The notes beneath the pieces are model-generated. The model saw only the letters and a program-made list of their open reading frames with translations, made no database searches and was not told where the DNA came from. A stretch of 64,000 nucleotides of DNA, taken from positions 248,001 through 312,000 of the forward strand of contig NZ_VUNZ01000004.1 of the NCBI RefSeq assembly GCF_008386505.1, in the 5' to 3' direction. Below are positions 34,398 to 42,554 of this stretch, in pieces. The translations under genes were made by a program, and so were the position numbers. The stretch comes from Chryseobacterium sediminis (GTDB lineage Bacteria > Bacteroidota > Bacteroidia > Flavobacteriales > Weeksellaceae). Position 1 is the first letter of the stretch, and each line of letters starts with the position of its first letter.

Positions 34398-34405
34398 CAA
34401 AAATA
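34398..34405 (-). promoter_or_regulatory. -7 box (TATTTTTG) of the RsmB-like gene
   Basis: An exact TAnnTTTG on the minus strand, 25 nt upstream of the ATG at 34372. No TTG is seen 17-23 bp further upstream. Confidence 0.45.
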
Positions 34406-34777
34406 CGACTTTTAATTGAGAGTTGAAGAGTTTGGGAATTAGAGGAGTTTAGGGTAAGGGAGAAATGTGATCTGATCTAGTATTATTGATGTAAAGTCAA
34501 TCTGTTTATTGATTTTTTAGGAGTAGAAATAAATTTTAATGCTGAATTTGGCAAAGATCTTCCGAATATTTATATTTTTTATTTGTTGACAATAGCCTTT
34601 CATTTTAAAACGAATAAACCTATGTTTTTGCTTAATGAAAAATATTTGCTAACAAAATATACACTGTTTACTACTATACTTTATTTTTTTTGTGACAAGT
34701 TTATTTAATTTATATTAAATCACTATATTGTGTAATATTGGTATGTGCTTATGATCTACTACACTGAACTTTATCTC
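34406..34777. other. Gene-free AT-rich stretch
   Basis: Part of the 452-bp gap 34373-34824. One plus-strand frame is open for over 60 codons up to a TAA at 34706-34708, but it has no start codon near its beginning, no promoter and very low complexity, so it is not called. No hairpin or repeat family was recognised. Confidence 0.4.
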
Positions 34778-34809
34778 TTGACTTCAACCTCTAAAAAGCT
34801 CTACCTTTG
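34778..34809 (+). promoter_or_regulatory. Promoter of the PhnA-like gene (TTG-N21-TACCTTTG)
   Basis: TTG at 34778-34780, a 21-bp spacer and TACCTTTG at 34802-34809, 15 nt before the ATG at 34825. A well-formed flavobacterial sigma-A promoter. Confidence 0.68.
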
Positions 34810-34824
34810 TAGAAAATTAAAAAT

Positions 34825-35169
34825 ATGAGTGATACAGTACTTTGTCCGAAATGCAGCTCCGAGTTTACCTATCCGAGCGATAATATGATGGTATGTTCCC
34901 AGTGTTTCTATGAATGGGATCCAGCAGAAGCAGCTTCTGAAGCAGCAAATGAAGGAAAAATATTGGATTCAAACGGAAACGAACTTCAGGATGGAGATTC
35001 TGTGGTTGTGGTAAAAGATCTTCCTGTAAAAGGGGCACCGAAACCGGTAAAAGCTGGAACCAAAGTGAAAAATATCCGTTTAAGACCGGGAAGTGATCAC
35101 AATATTGATTGCAAAATTGATGGTTTTGGGGCTATGGCTCTTAAGTCTGAATTTGTAAAGAAGGCGTAA
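34825..35169 (+). CDS. PhnA/YjdM-family zinc ribbon protein
   Basis: 114 aa. An N-terminal zinc ribbon (C7-x-x-C10 and C24-x-x-C27) is followed by the PhnA C-terminal domain (DSNGNELQDGDSVVVVKDL ... GTKVKNIRL ... DGFGAMALKSEFVKK). The family was named from the E. coli phn region but has no proven phosphonate function there; the database label alkylphosphonate utilization protein should not be taken literally. Soluble cytoplasmic protein, monocistronic, with a clear promoter. The following 282 bp (35170-35451) hold nothing I recognise. Confidence 0.9.
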   Translation: MSDTVLCPKCSSEFTYPSDNMMVCSQCFYEWDPAEAASEAANEGKILDSNGNELQDGDSVVVVKDLPVKGAPKPVKAGTKVKNIRLRPGSDHNIDCKIDGFGAMALKSEFVKKA

Positions 35170-35451
35170 GAAAATTTCGGTTTTTTATGGAATAAAAATA
35201 AGAAAAGGAAAAAATTGGACAGTGTAATCTTTCAAAAAGACTTAATTGCAAGATTGCTAATGTCCGTCTGGAAGGCAGAAAGAGAAATAACCAAAAATTT
35301 CCTTATACTTTGGAGATACAAATGTAAGAAAAAGTTTTATAACTGATTCTTATGTTTGTATTTTTTTGTTGGTAAGTATAAGTGAATGTACGCGTTATGT
35401 TCAGAATAGGAAAAGATACAACCGTACTTTTTATTAATTCAATAATCTGTT

Positions 35452-36387
35452 TTAACCCAATGAAATAAATAAAGAACCGGATATTTTTTCATCTGTGTAG
35501 ACAACAAGTTCTTTTCCTTTTACGCTCAATTTATTCCAGTAATAGTTTCCTGCAAATCTACTTTCAAGGACTTCGGCCTCGAGACCGGTTTCAGTGATTT
35601 TGATTTCTTTAGGATAATAGGAGAATTTTGAAAGCTGGAAATCTTCAGCTTCGGTTTCGCTGAAAATATTCACTTCTCCGAATAATTTTGCAACATAAGA
35701 GTTGTAAGGATGTCTGTAAGTCTCTTCCGGACTGTCATTCTGAATCAATCTTCCATCCTGTAAAATGACGATCTGATCCAGCCATGGCATAACATCCTGA
35801 AGTTCATGAGTAGAGATGATTAAAGAAACTCCATGTTGTTTTACATATCTGAAAAGTCTTTCTCTAAGTTCAATTTTTCTTGGAAAATCCAGATTACTGA
35901 AAGGTTCATCTAGAATCAGGAGTTTTGGAAGAACAGACAGGGCTCTGGCGATAGCTACTCGTTGCTGCTGCCCGCCACTTAAATATTTGGGAAGTACATT
36001 GGCAAATTCCTGAAGACCTACTACCTCAAGAAGTTCCGTTACAGTTTCTTTTTTTTGTTTTAAATTGATATTTGAAATAAACTTTCCTACGTTTTCTGCA
36101 ACTGTAGCATAAGGCATAAGGTCAAAATTTTGTGCTACAAATTTCATTTCCGGCTCTCCGGGAACAAGATTTCCTTTAGGTCCTAAAAGACGGGTTCCGT
36201 TAAAAATAATTTCTCCGCTTTCCCAATCTAGAAGCCCATAAATAAGGTTGAGAAGCGTAGATTTTCCGCATCCGCTTTCTCCGGCAAGAGCTATAATCCT
36301 GTTCTCTTCAAACCTTAGGTTAAGGTTCTGAAACAGGGGATTTTCTTTGGTATGAGAGAAAAATAAATTGTTTATTTCTAATAGCAT
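35452..36387 (-). CDS. ABC transporter ATP-binding protein
   Basis: 311 aa. Walker A GESGCGKST (36-44), Q-loop Q86, signature LSGGQ (136-140), Walker B LLILDE (157-161) and switch H194 are all intact. A C-terminal ~70-residue extension (VNIFSETEAEDFQ onward) resembles the regulatory/TOBE-like domains of PotA/FbpC-type ATPases that import iron, sulfate or polyamines. No permease or binding protein is adjacent, so partner and substrate are unknown. The -7 box TACATTTG lies 4 nt before the ATG, suggesting a leaderless mRNA. Confidence 0.9.
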   Translation of the reverse strand: MLLEINNLFFSHTKENPLFQNLNLRFEENRIIALAGESGCGKSTLLNLIYGLLDWESGEIIFNGTRLLGPKGNLVPGEPEMKFVAQNFDLMPYATVAENVGKFISNINLKQKKETVTELLEVVGLQEFANVLPKYLSGGQQQRVAIARALSVLPKLLILDEPFSNLDFPRKIELRERLFRYVKQHGVSLIISTHELQDVMPWLDQIVILQDGRLIQNDSPEETYRHPYNSYVAKLFGEVNIFSETEAEDFQLSKFSYYPKEIKITETGLEAEVLESRFAGNYYWNKLSVKGKELVVYTDEKISGSLFISLG

Positions 36388-36391
36388 ATTA

Positions 36392-36399
36392 CAAATGTA
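36392..36399 (-). promoter_or_regulatory. -7 box (TACATTTG) immediately before the ABC ATPase ATG
   Basis: An exact TAnnTTTG on the minus strand with only 4 nt between it and the start codon. Transcription would begin at or next to the A of ATG. No TTG lies at the usual -33 spacing. Confidence 0.45.
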
Positions 36400-36462
36400 A
36401 GGTTTTTATGAAAACATAATTTTTTTTATTATATTAGCGGAACTAATAAAAATAAATCAAAA

Positions 36463-37122
36463 ATGAGAAAAAAACTGTTTTCGATAGCTATTCCTGCTTT
36501 ATTCGTTGCTGCTGTAATGGTTTCTTGTAAAAAAGATAAACCGCTTACCAGTGAGAGTAATGAGGTGACAACTACTAAAGAAGGTAGCCAGTTCACTTTG
36601 GATACGCTAAACAGTAAGGTTGAATGGAAGGGATATAAAGTTTTTAAATCTGAAAATACGAGCCATTTTGGAACAATCAGATTTGAAAGCGGAGATGTGA
36701 CGGTGAAAGACGGAAAACTGGAAAGCGGAAAATTCGTTGCTGATATGAACTCTTTAACTTCTGTAGACTTGAAAGACAGCCCGGAAGATTTAGGGAAATT
36801 AAATGGCCACCTGAAGAGCGGTGACTTCTTTGAAGTTGAAAAATTTCCAACAGCTTCTTATGAAATTACAAAAGTTACTCCGGCTACAGAAGGTGATTAT
36901 AATACTCTTTTGGATGGTAATTTAACAATTAAAGGAATTACAAAACCTGTTCAGTTTAAAGCCAATGTTTCTGTGAAAAACGGAGAGGTGAGTGTAGCTA
37001 CTGAACCGAAAGATATCAAGAGAGAAGAGTTTGGGGTAAAGTTCCAGGCTCCTGCTGAAAACGGCGTGATTAAAGATGAGGTGACTCTTCAGATCAGCGT
37101 TAAAGCTTTAGAAAAGAAATAA
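36463..37122 (+). CDS. YceI-family lipoprotein
   Basis: 219 aa. A lipoprotein signal ends VMVSC with the lipidated C22, so the protein is membrane anchored. Residues about 40-219 form the YceI beta-barrel, a lipocalin-like fold that holds a polyisoprenoid in structurally known members; FTLDTLNSKVEWKGYKVF opens it and NLTIKGITKPVQFKA is a conserved internal signature. The natural ligand is not known. It is monocistronic, followed by a terminator; divergent from the ABC ATPase gene with 75 bp between starts. Confidence 0.93.
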   Translation: MRKKLFSIAIPALFVAAVMVSCKKDKPLTSESNEVTTTKEGSQFTLDTLNSKVEWKGYKVFKSENTSHFGTIRFESGDVTVKDGKLESGKFVADMNSLTSVDLKDSPEDLGKLNGHLKSGDFFEVEKFPTASYEITKVTPATEGDYNTLLDGNLTIKGITKPVQFKANVSVKNGEVSVATEPKDIKREEFGVKFQAPAENGVIKDEVTLQISVKALEKK

Positions 37123-37152
37123 TTTTTTTATTTAAGTGAAATAAGTGATTGA

Positions 37153-37186
37153 AGTCTGCCTCCCGAAAAAGAGGCAGATTTTTTTA
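37153..37186 (+). terminator. Intrinsic terminator of the yceI-like gene
   Basis: TCTGCCTC (37155-37162) pairs with GAGGCAGA (37171-37178), followed by seven T. Confidence 0.85.
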
Positions 37187-37216
37187 TGACGGACTTAATA
37201 TTCAACTTAAAAGTCG

Positions 37217-37224
37217 TATTTTTG
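37217..37224 (+). promoter_or_regulatory. -7 box (TATTTTTG) of pheS
   Basis: An exact TAnnTTTG, 25 nt before the pheS ATG at 37250. The -33 part is not obvious. Confidence 0.45.
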
Positions 37225-37249
37225 CAAAACATTTTGAAAGGGTAAAACA

Positions 37250-38260
37250 ATGATAGAAAAGATAGAAGAACTACTGGTCGAAGTAAACGGCTTCAATGCT
37301 ACCTCTAAGGAAGATATCGAAAACTTCCGAATTAAGTACAACGGTAAAAAAGGGGTTCTGAATGATTTTTTTGAAAAATTTAAAGAAGTTCCTAACGACC
37401 AAAAGAAAGAATTCGGACAGAAGATTAATACTTTGAAGCAGGCTGTTGCTGTAAAATTGGAAGATTTGAAAAACTCTTCTGAATCTTCTATTGTCGTAGA
37501 AAAAGAAGATCTTACAAGACCTGCATTTCCATTGGAATTGGGGTCAAGACACCCGATTAATCTGGTAAAAAACAGAATTATTGAAATCTTCAAATCTATT
37601 GGTTTTGCAGTAGCAGATGGACCTGAGATTGAAGATGACTGGCATAACTTTACGGCGCTTAACCTTCCGGAATACCACCCGGCAAGAGATATGCAGGATA
37701 CTTTCTTTATTGAACAGAATCCGGATATTCTTTTGAGAACTCATACCTCTTCCGTACAGACCCGCTTTATGGAAGAAAACCAGCCGCCAATCAGAATTTT
37801 ATCTCCGGGAAGAGTGTTCAGAAATGAAGCAATCTCTTCGCGTTCTCACTGTATCTTCCACCAGATTGAAGGATTATATATTGACGAGAATGTAAGCTTT
37901 GCCGATTTAAAGCAAACTATCCAGTTCTTTACTACTGAACTTTTCGGAAAATCTAAGATCAGAATGAGACCTTCTTTCTTCCCGTTCACAGAGCCAAGTG
38001 CTGAAATTGATGTGTACTGGGGATTAAACTCTGAAACAGATTACAGAATTACGAAAGGAACAGGATGGCTGGAAATTATGGGATGTGGAATGGTAGACCC
38101 TGCCGTACTGAAAAATGTGAATATTGATTCTGAGAAATATTCAGGATATGCATTCGGAATGGGAATTGAAAGAATTACAATGCTTCTTTACCAGATGAGT
38201 GACATCAGAATGTTCTTTGAAAATGATATCAGAACACTGGAACAGTTCAAAACACTATAA
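37250..38260 (+). CDS. pheS: Phenylalanine--tRNA ligase alpha subunit
   Basis: 336 aa, normal length. PheS carries the class II catalytic core of the alpha2-beta2 enzyme that charges tRNA-Phe. An N-terminal coiled coil (about 1-90) leads to SRHPINLVKNRI, the motif 2 region FHQIEGLYIDENVSFADLK, and motif 3 YSGYAFGMGIERITMLLY at the end. pheT is not adjacent, which is common in Bacteroidetes but means the two subunits must be coordinated from separate loci. Monocistronic, closed by a strong hairpin. Confidence 0.97.
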   Translation: MIEKIEELLVEVNGFNATSKEDIENFRIKYNGKKGVLNDFFEKFKEVPNDQKKEFGQKINTLKQAVAVKLEDLKNSSESSIVVEKEDLTRPAFPLELGSRHPINLVKNRIIEIFKSIGFAVADGPEIEDDWHNFTALNLPEYHPARDMQDTFFIEQNPDILLRTHTSSVQTRFMEENQPPIRILSPGRVFRNEAISSRSHCIFHQIEGLYIDENVSFADLKQTIQFFTTELFGKSKIRMRPSFFPFTEPSAEIDVYWGLNSETDYRITKGTGWLEIMGCGMVDPAVLKNVNIDSEKYSGYAFGMGIERITMLLYQMSDIRMFFENDIRTLEQFKTL

Positions 38261-38265
38261 AAAAT

Positions 38266-38297
38266 CAAACCTCCGGAACTTCCGGAGGTTTTTGTTT
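38266..38297 (+). terminator. Intrinsic terminator of pheS
   Basis: AAACCTCCGGAA (38267-38278) pairs with TTCCGGAGGTTT (38280-38291) around the centre, followed by TTGTTTTT. It starts 6 bp after the stop codon. Confidence 0.85.
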
Positions 38298-38488
38298 TTA
38301 ATTACTGACCTAAGAAACAAAACGTAATTAAAAACTGATCTTATTGAAAAATTTACACGTGTCTGTTTCTTATGTCTATACTTCAGTTTGAATCCGCTAG
38401 GTACCTCAAAGAAGTATTGACATGCTGCAGCTTTATAGCCGCCTCTATTATAAAGACAACCTGTGTTAACAATATATTACATCATAAA

Positions 38489-38517
38489 TAAAAAAGCCTG
38501 TAAAACTTACAGGCTGT
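38489..38517 (-). terminator. Terminator of the DUF3108 gene
   Basis: AGCCTGTAA (38495-38503) pairs with TTACAGGCT (38507-38515), then TTTTTT on the minus strand. The 190 bp between this and the pheS terminator hold no recognised feature. Confidence 0.75.
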
Positions 38518-38538
38518 ATATTTAATAATCAAGGATTG

Positions 38539-39309
38539 TTATTTACTGAACTTCAAAGGATATTTTACATTTTTGTAGTCATCAATACTGGCTTTTAATG
38601 AGCCTACTGCAAGTTCAGCTTTCAAAAGCATGGGTACGTGATTGGCATCATTGGAAACCCACATCGTTACGCCTTCTTTTTCTTTAAATACCCTTCCGCT
38701 TTTTACAGATGGAATAATTTTCAAACAATTGATGGTACCGAATTTTGTCTTTAAATTTTCTGTACCCGTTACTTTTAGCTGGAAAGGAAACATCTCATCA
38801 TCAATCCATACATTCATATTGATTACTGTTCCCACCTTCAGTTCATCCGGACTTTTACTTCTTAAATAGTAAAAACATGAAAGCATATCCTGAACCCCTT
38901 TTACTGATTTTAAAACCTTAGAACCATTGGCCGGAGTCTTTTTATCAGTTAAAATTAATGTATTATTATCGTGATTAAAAACTGTTTCAAAATGCTGGCG
39001 ATAGCTTCCTTCACGTACATTTCTGACATAGAAGCTTGGTAATCCTGTCTGCGTATTGATGAAGCTTTCATATAAATCTTCCACTTTGAAGAATGCTTTT
39101 ACGGCGCCGGTAGTCTGGCCTGTACCTTTTACATACAGATGGGGTATCCCTTTATAATTGGTCTGTTTTGTGGTAAGGTTTGCTGTTCCTGCATTAAGGA
39201 AGCCGTAGTGTATTCTGAGAGTGATAGATTCGCCATCCGCGATATTATCAATCTGGGCCGAGCCGAAAAAGAATATAAATAATGCAAAAAGGATTGAAAT
39301 TTTCTTCAT
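38539..39309 (-). CDS. DUF3108 domain secreted protein
   Basis: 256 aa with a signal peptide (KKISILFALFIFFFGSAQ). The rest matches DUF3108: GESITLRIHYGFLNAGTANL near the mature start, then repeated beta strands, and VWIDDEMFPFQLKVTGTEN. The family is periplasmic or outer-membrane associated and resembles lipoprotein-carrier (LolA-like) folds; no function is established. Monocistronic, with a TAAATTTG -7 box at 39335-39342 on the minus strand and its own terminator. Confidence 0.85.
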   Translation of the reverse strand: MKKISILFALFIFFFGSAQIDNIADGESITLRIHYGFLNAGTANLTTKQTNYKGIPHLYVKGTGQTTGAVKAFFKVEDLYESFINTQTGLPSFYVRNVREGSYRQHFETVFNHDNNTLILTDKKTPANGSKVLKSVKGVQDMLSCFYYLRSKSPDELKVGTVINMNVWIDDEMFPFQLKVTGTENLKTKFGTINCLKIIPSVKSGRVFKEKEGVTMWVSNDANHVPMLLKAELAVGSLKASIDDYKNVKYPLKFSK

Positions 39310-39420
39310 AACAAGACATTTACAAAAACATTGCCAAATTTAAAATCTTAAATGATAGATATTTGACAAATCTCAGGTTTTTATTTAGAATCAATTAAAT
39401 ATGCTTCGCATTAAAATTAG

Positions 39421-39428
39421 TAAATTTG
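39421..39428 (+). promoter_or_regulatory. -7 box (TAAATTTG) of the ferredoxin reductase gene
   Basis: An exact TAnnTTTG, 34 nt before the ATG at 39463. Divergent from the DUF3108 -7 box at 39335-39342, so the two promoters share the 153-bp region. Confidence 0.5.
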
Positions 39429-39462
39429 CAGTTACATGTATAATTAAATTATCTTAAATATT

Positions 39463-40518
39463 ATGATAACCACTGATATATTGATCATAGGTGCGGGACC
39501 TACAGGACTTTTTGCAGTTTTTGAAGCTGGTTTATTAAAAATGAAGTGCCATATTATTGATGCGCTTCCTCAGCCGGGAGGGCAGTTGGCGGAGCTTTAT
39601 CCTAAAAAACCTATCTTCGATATTCCAGGTTATCCTTCAGTGAATGCTGGAGAATTGGTGGATAATTTGATGGAACAGATCAAGCAGTTTCAGCCTGGAT
39701 TTACGTTGGGAGAAACCGCTGTTTCTTACACTAAAGTAGATGATGAATGGTTTGAAGTGATCACTAACAAAGGAACTGTTCACAGATGTAAAGCAATTGC
39801 TATTGCCGGTGGTTTGGGTACTTTTGAACCAAGAAAACCTACAATGGATAATATTGCAGACTATGAAGAAAAAGGTCTTGAGTACTTCGTGAAAGAGCCT
39901 GAACATTTCAGAAACAAAAAAGTAGTGATTGCCGGGGGGGGGGACTCTGCTCTTGACTGGAGTGTTTTCTTGTCAAATGTTGCAAGCGAAGTTACATTGA
40001 TTCACAGAAGAAATGAGTTCAGAGGAGCTTTGGATTCTGTAGAAAAGGTTCAGGATCTGAAAAACCAAGGGAAGATTAAACTAATCACTCCTGCTGAAGT
40101 TACAGCGATTAAAGGTGACGGAAAAGTAGAAGCAATTACAGTACAGGTTGACGGTGAAGAAGCTTATGATATTGAAACTGATTATTTTATTCCATTATTC
40201 GGATTGACTCCAAAGTTAGGTGAGATCGGAAACTGGGGATTAAATATCGAAAAAAATGCAATCGTTGTAAATAACGCTTTAGATTACCAAACCAATATTG
40301 ACGGAATCTACGCTATCGGAGATATCAACACATATCCTGGAAAACTAAAGTTGATTCTTTGTGGTTTCCACGAAGCTACTTTGATGTGTCAGAGTGTTTA
40401 TAACAGACTGAATCCTGGTAAAAAATTCGTATTAAAATATACAACGGTAAGTGGTGTTGACGGATTCGATGGAAGCCGTAAAGAAGCAGAGAAGGCAGTT
40501 GTGAAAAAAATTGACTAA
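39463..40518 (+). CDS. Ferredoxin--NADP(+) reductase, thioredoxin-reductase-like (YumC type)
   Basis: 351 aa flavoprotein passing electrons between NADPH and ferredoxin. The FAD loop is IIGAGPTGLFAVFE (8-21), DALPQPGGQLAELYP is the family's FAD contact, and the NADPH loop is VVIAGGGDSALDW (154-166). The CxxC disulfide of true thioredoxin reductases is absent, as in YumC-type enzymes. YAIGDINTYPGK binds FAD near 307-318. The triplet for G158-G160 is GGG GGG GGG, forming with the next G a run of ten G at 39934-39943. A 2Fe-2S ferredoxin gene follows after 12 bp and is its likely partner. Confidence 0.93.
   Translation: MITTDILIIGAGPTGLFAVFEAGLLKMKCHIIDALPQPGGQLAELYPKKPIFDIPGYPSVNAGELVDNLMEQIKQFQPGFTLGETAVSYTKVDDEWFEVITNKGTVHRCKAIAIAGGLGTFEPRKPTMDNIADYEEKGLEYFVKEPEHFRNKKVVIAGGGDSALDWSVFLSNVASEVTLIHRRNEFRGALDSVEKVQDLKNQGKIKLITPAEVTAIKGDGKVEAITVQVDGEEAYDIETDYFIPLFGLTPKLGEIGNWGLNIEKNAIVVNNALDYQTNIDGIYAIGDINTYPGKLKLILCGFHEATLMCQSVYNRLNPGKKFVLKYTTVSGVDGFDGSRKEAEKAVVKKID
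39934..39943 (+). repeat. G10 homopolymer inside the reductase gene
   Basis: Ten G in a row encode the glycines of the NADPH-binding loop (codons 158-160) plus the first base of D161. The frame is intact. In such AT-rich DNA, where glycine is mostly GGA, this tract is striking and slippage-prone. Confidence 0.85.
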
Positions 40519-40523
40519 TTTTG
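40516..40523 (+). promoter_or_regulatory. Possible internal -7 box (TAATTTTG) before the ferredoxin gene
   Basis: An exact TAnnTTTG whose first three bases are the TAA stop of the reductase gene; it is 7 nt before the ferredoxin ATG. It could give an extra, near-leaderless ferredoxin transcript. No TTG at proper spacing, so chance is possible. Confidence 0.3.
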
Positions 40524-40530
40524 CAGAATT

Positions 40531-40860
40531 ATGTCAGACGTTAATATTAAAATTACCGACAGAGAAGGGGTAACCCACGATGTCGTAGCTCCTACGGATA
40601 TGTCCATGAACTTAATGGAAATTATCCGTTCTTATGAATTGGCAGAAGAAGGTACTATTGGTGTATGCGGAGGAATGGCGATGTGTGCTTCATGCCAGGT
40701 ATATGTAATCAATGATCCTGGTCTGGAACCAATGGGAGATGAAGAAGATGCTATGTTGGGTGAAGCTTTCCACGTGAAAGATAACAGCAGATTGGGATGC
40801 CAGTTACATATTGCCGATGTCATGGAAGGGCTCGAAGTGGAAATAGCTCCTTATCCTTAG
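40531..40860 (+). CDS. 2Fe-2S ferredoxin, adrenodoxin-like
   Basis: 109 aa. Cluster ligands C46, C52, C55 (GVCGGMAMCASC) and C90 (LGCQ) follow the C-x5-C-x2-C...C spacing of adrenodoxin/ISC-type ferredoxins. The segment MGDEEDAMLGEAF is the usual interaction helix. It sits 12 bp behind the reductase gene, so the two form an electron-transfer pair. The final acceptor (iron-sulfur assembly, a P450 or another oxygenase) cannot be told from here. Confidence 0.95.
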   Translation: MSDVNIKITDREGVTHDVVAPTDMSMNLMEIIRSYELAEEGTIGVCGGMAMCASCQVYVINDPGLEPMGDEEDAMLGEAFHVKDNSRLGCQLHIADVMEGLEVEIAPYP

Positions 40861-40883
40861 AAAATATTTTTTAATCTTAATAA

Positions 40884-40922
40884 GAAACCCGTTCGAATTT
40901 TTCGGACGGGTTTTGTTTTTTT
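40884..40922 (+). terminator. Intrinsic terminator of the reductase/ferredoxin operon
   Basis: AAACCCGTTCGAA (40885-40897) pairs with TTCGGACGGGTTT (40901-40913, one G-T pair), followed by TGTTTTTTTT. Confidence 0.8.
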
Positions 40923-40936
40923 TTAAGTTTTAGTAC

Positions 40937-41518
40937 TTATATTTCCTCCTTAGAAATCCATTTTCCAACAGTAGGAGCCTGATAATTTTTCATTTTTTCC
41001 AGCAGATCATCAATGGTATCACTGATCAAAAGCATATCTCTGTTGACTTGCTTTAAGAACCCTTTATCCACCATGGTTTGGACCAGTTTAATCAGGTCAT
41101 AATAAAATCCATCAATATTCAGGATTCCGATCGGTTTTTTGTGAAGTCCAAGCTGTGCCCATGTGATCATCTCAAAGAATTCTTCCAATGTACCATAACC
41201 ACCGGGAAGAACGATAACCCCATCACAAAGTTCATTCATTTTCGTTTTTCTTTCGTGCATGGTTTCCACGATAATAAGTTCGGTCAGGTTTTTATGAGCA
41301 ATTTCTTTAGATTGTAGAAAGTGGGGAAGGACTCCAATAACGTTGCCACCTTCTGTTAATGCGCCATCTGCGATCGTTCCCATCAAACCAACATCAGCAC
41401 CGCTATAAATGAGCTGTATGTCTTGTTTTGCCAGGGTCTGTCCCAGCAGAAATGCCTGTTCCTTGTAAATGTCGTGCGAGCCAAAACTTGAGCCGCAGAA
41501 TACGGTGATACTTTTCAT
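40937..41518 (-). CDS. LOG family protein (TIGR00730, Rossmann fold)
   Basis: 193 aa. LOG proteins are phosphoribohydrolases that release free cytokinin bases from nucleotide forms in plants and some bacteria; others act on general nucleotide monophosphates. The signature PGGYGTLEEFFEMITWAQLG is present, with YSGADVGLMGTIADGAL upstream. Cytoplasmic enzyme. It follows the TPR-like secreted gene by 1 bp on the minus strand, so the two share an mRNA, although their products seem unrelated. Confidence 0.92.
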   Translation of the reverse strand: MKSITVFCGSSFGSHDIYKEQAFLLGQTLAKQDIQLIYSGADVGLMGTIADGALTEGGNVIGVLPHFLQSKEIAHKNLTELIIVETMHERKTKMNELCDGVIVLPGGYGTLEEFFEMITWAQLGLHKKPIGILNIDGFYYDLIKLVQTMVDKGFLKQVNRDMLLISDTIDDLLEKMKNYQAPTVGKWISKEEI

Positions 41519-41519
41519 A

Positions 41520-42488
41520 TTATTTGCAAAAATCTTTTAAATAATTCCTAACTTCAAAATCGGTTAAATCTCCGGCTTTTTTGAAACTTGTACATGCCTG
41601 TTCATTTTTTCCCACAGCAAGATATGATATTCCTAGTTTAATATATCCGTCATGAAATCTTGAAATAAAGCGATTATCTTTAATGGAGAGATTATCGAGT
41701 TTACTAAGGTTTTCGATTGCTTTTTCAAACTGGTTATTATTATAGTATTCAAAACCATTTCCAATAATATGGTATAAATTTTTCTCTGATGTGTCAGTCA
41801 AATCCTGAAACAGTTTTAAGAAATGTCTTTCTTCAGTTACTAACATATCTATTCCATAAGGATTTTGAAAATATTTCTCTGCCTGCATTAATGCCTGCAC
41901 AAATTCTTTATCATATCGAGGAGTACGCTTGTCAAGAATTTTAATATTAGTAATTTTATTATCTTTTGTTAAAATATATTCCATTTTAAAATATAAATCA
42001 TTCATATCTTTTGAATTTTCCTGATTCATTAATGGGATTATGAAGTTTTCAAAAGTTTTTTCATGATTAAATATCGGATGAATTACCTGATTGGCAACCA
42101 TTAAACTATCATTGTTTCTAACTTCAATTTTAGGTTTGAATTCCGGATATTTTTTTATGAAATCTTTTTCTTTTAATAATAATGATATTTCATTTCCTTC
42201 TTGTAATATGAGATAATTATCTTCAAACCAGTATTTGAACGCACGATTTTCAAGATTTATCTTGTCATTATAAAATTTAGCTTTGAACTTTTGATTATAA
42301 ATAACTAATTCATCTTGATTGATTATGTAAAAAAGCTTAAAAGAATACTTAGAATTATTTATTTCTAGATTCTTCCCATCTGGTTGTACAATCTTATCTA
42401 AAATCCATTCACCTCTTAATTTCTGTGATTGAGAGTAAGTATTAATACAAATGATCAAATAAAGTAATACCAGTAATTTTTTTTTCAT
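41520..42488 (-). CDS. Secreted hypothetical protein with TPR-like C-terminus
   Basis: 322 aa from ATG 42488 (MKKKLLVLLYLIICINTYSQ, a signal peptide); the frame extends upstream to 42536 but that would bury the signal. The first part (KLRGEWILDKIVQPDGKNLE) resembles lipocalin-like small domains; the last ~80 residues (GNGFEYYNNNQFEKAIENLS ... GISYLAVGKNEQACTSFKKA) form two TPR-like repeats. No family was identified. The gene is AT-rich. It is followed by the LOG gene with a 1-bp gap. Confidence 0.65.
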   Translation of the reverse strand: MKKKLLVLLYLIICINTYSQSQKLRGEWILDKIVQPDGKNLEINNSKYSFKLFYIINQDELVIYNQKFKAKFYNDKINLENRAFKYWFEDNYLILQEGNEISLLLKEKDFIKKYPEFKPKIEVRNNDSLMVANQVIHPIFNHEKTFENFIIPLMNQENSKDMNDLYFKMEYILTKDNKITNIKILDKRTPRYDKEFVQALMQAEKYFQNPYGIDMLVTEERHFLKLFQDLTDTSEKNLYHIIGNGFEYYNNNQFEKAIENLSKLDNLSIKDNRFISRFHDGYIKLGISYLAVGKNEQACTSFKKAGDLTDFEVRNYLKDFCK

Positions 42489-42554
42489 GTTTAAAAAATT
42501 AAAAATATCCAAAATCATAAGACTTTGGATATTCAATATAATAATTTTAATGTT

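Noticed and set aside
34499..34708. Plus-strand open frame of over 60 codons before the PhnA-like gene
   Set aside because: No start codon near its beginning, no promoter box, low complexity and no recognisable motif; could be decayed sequence but not supportable.
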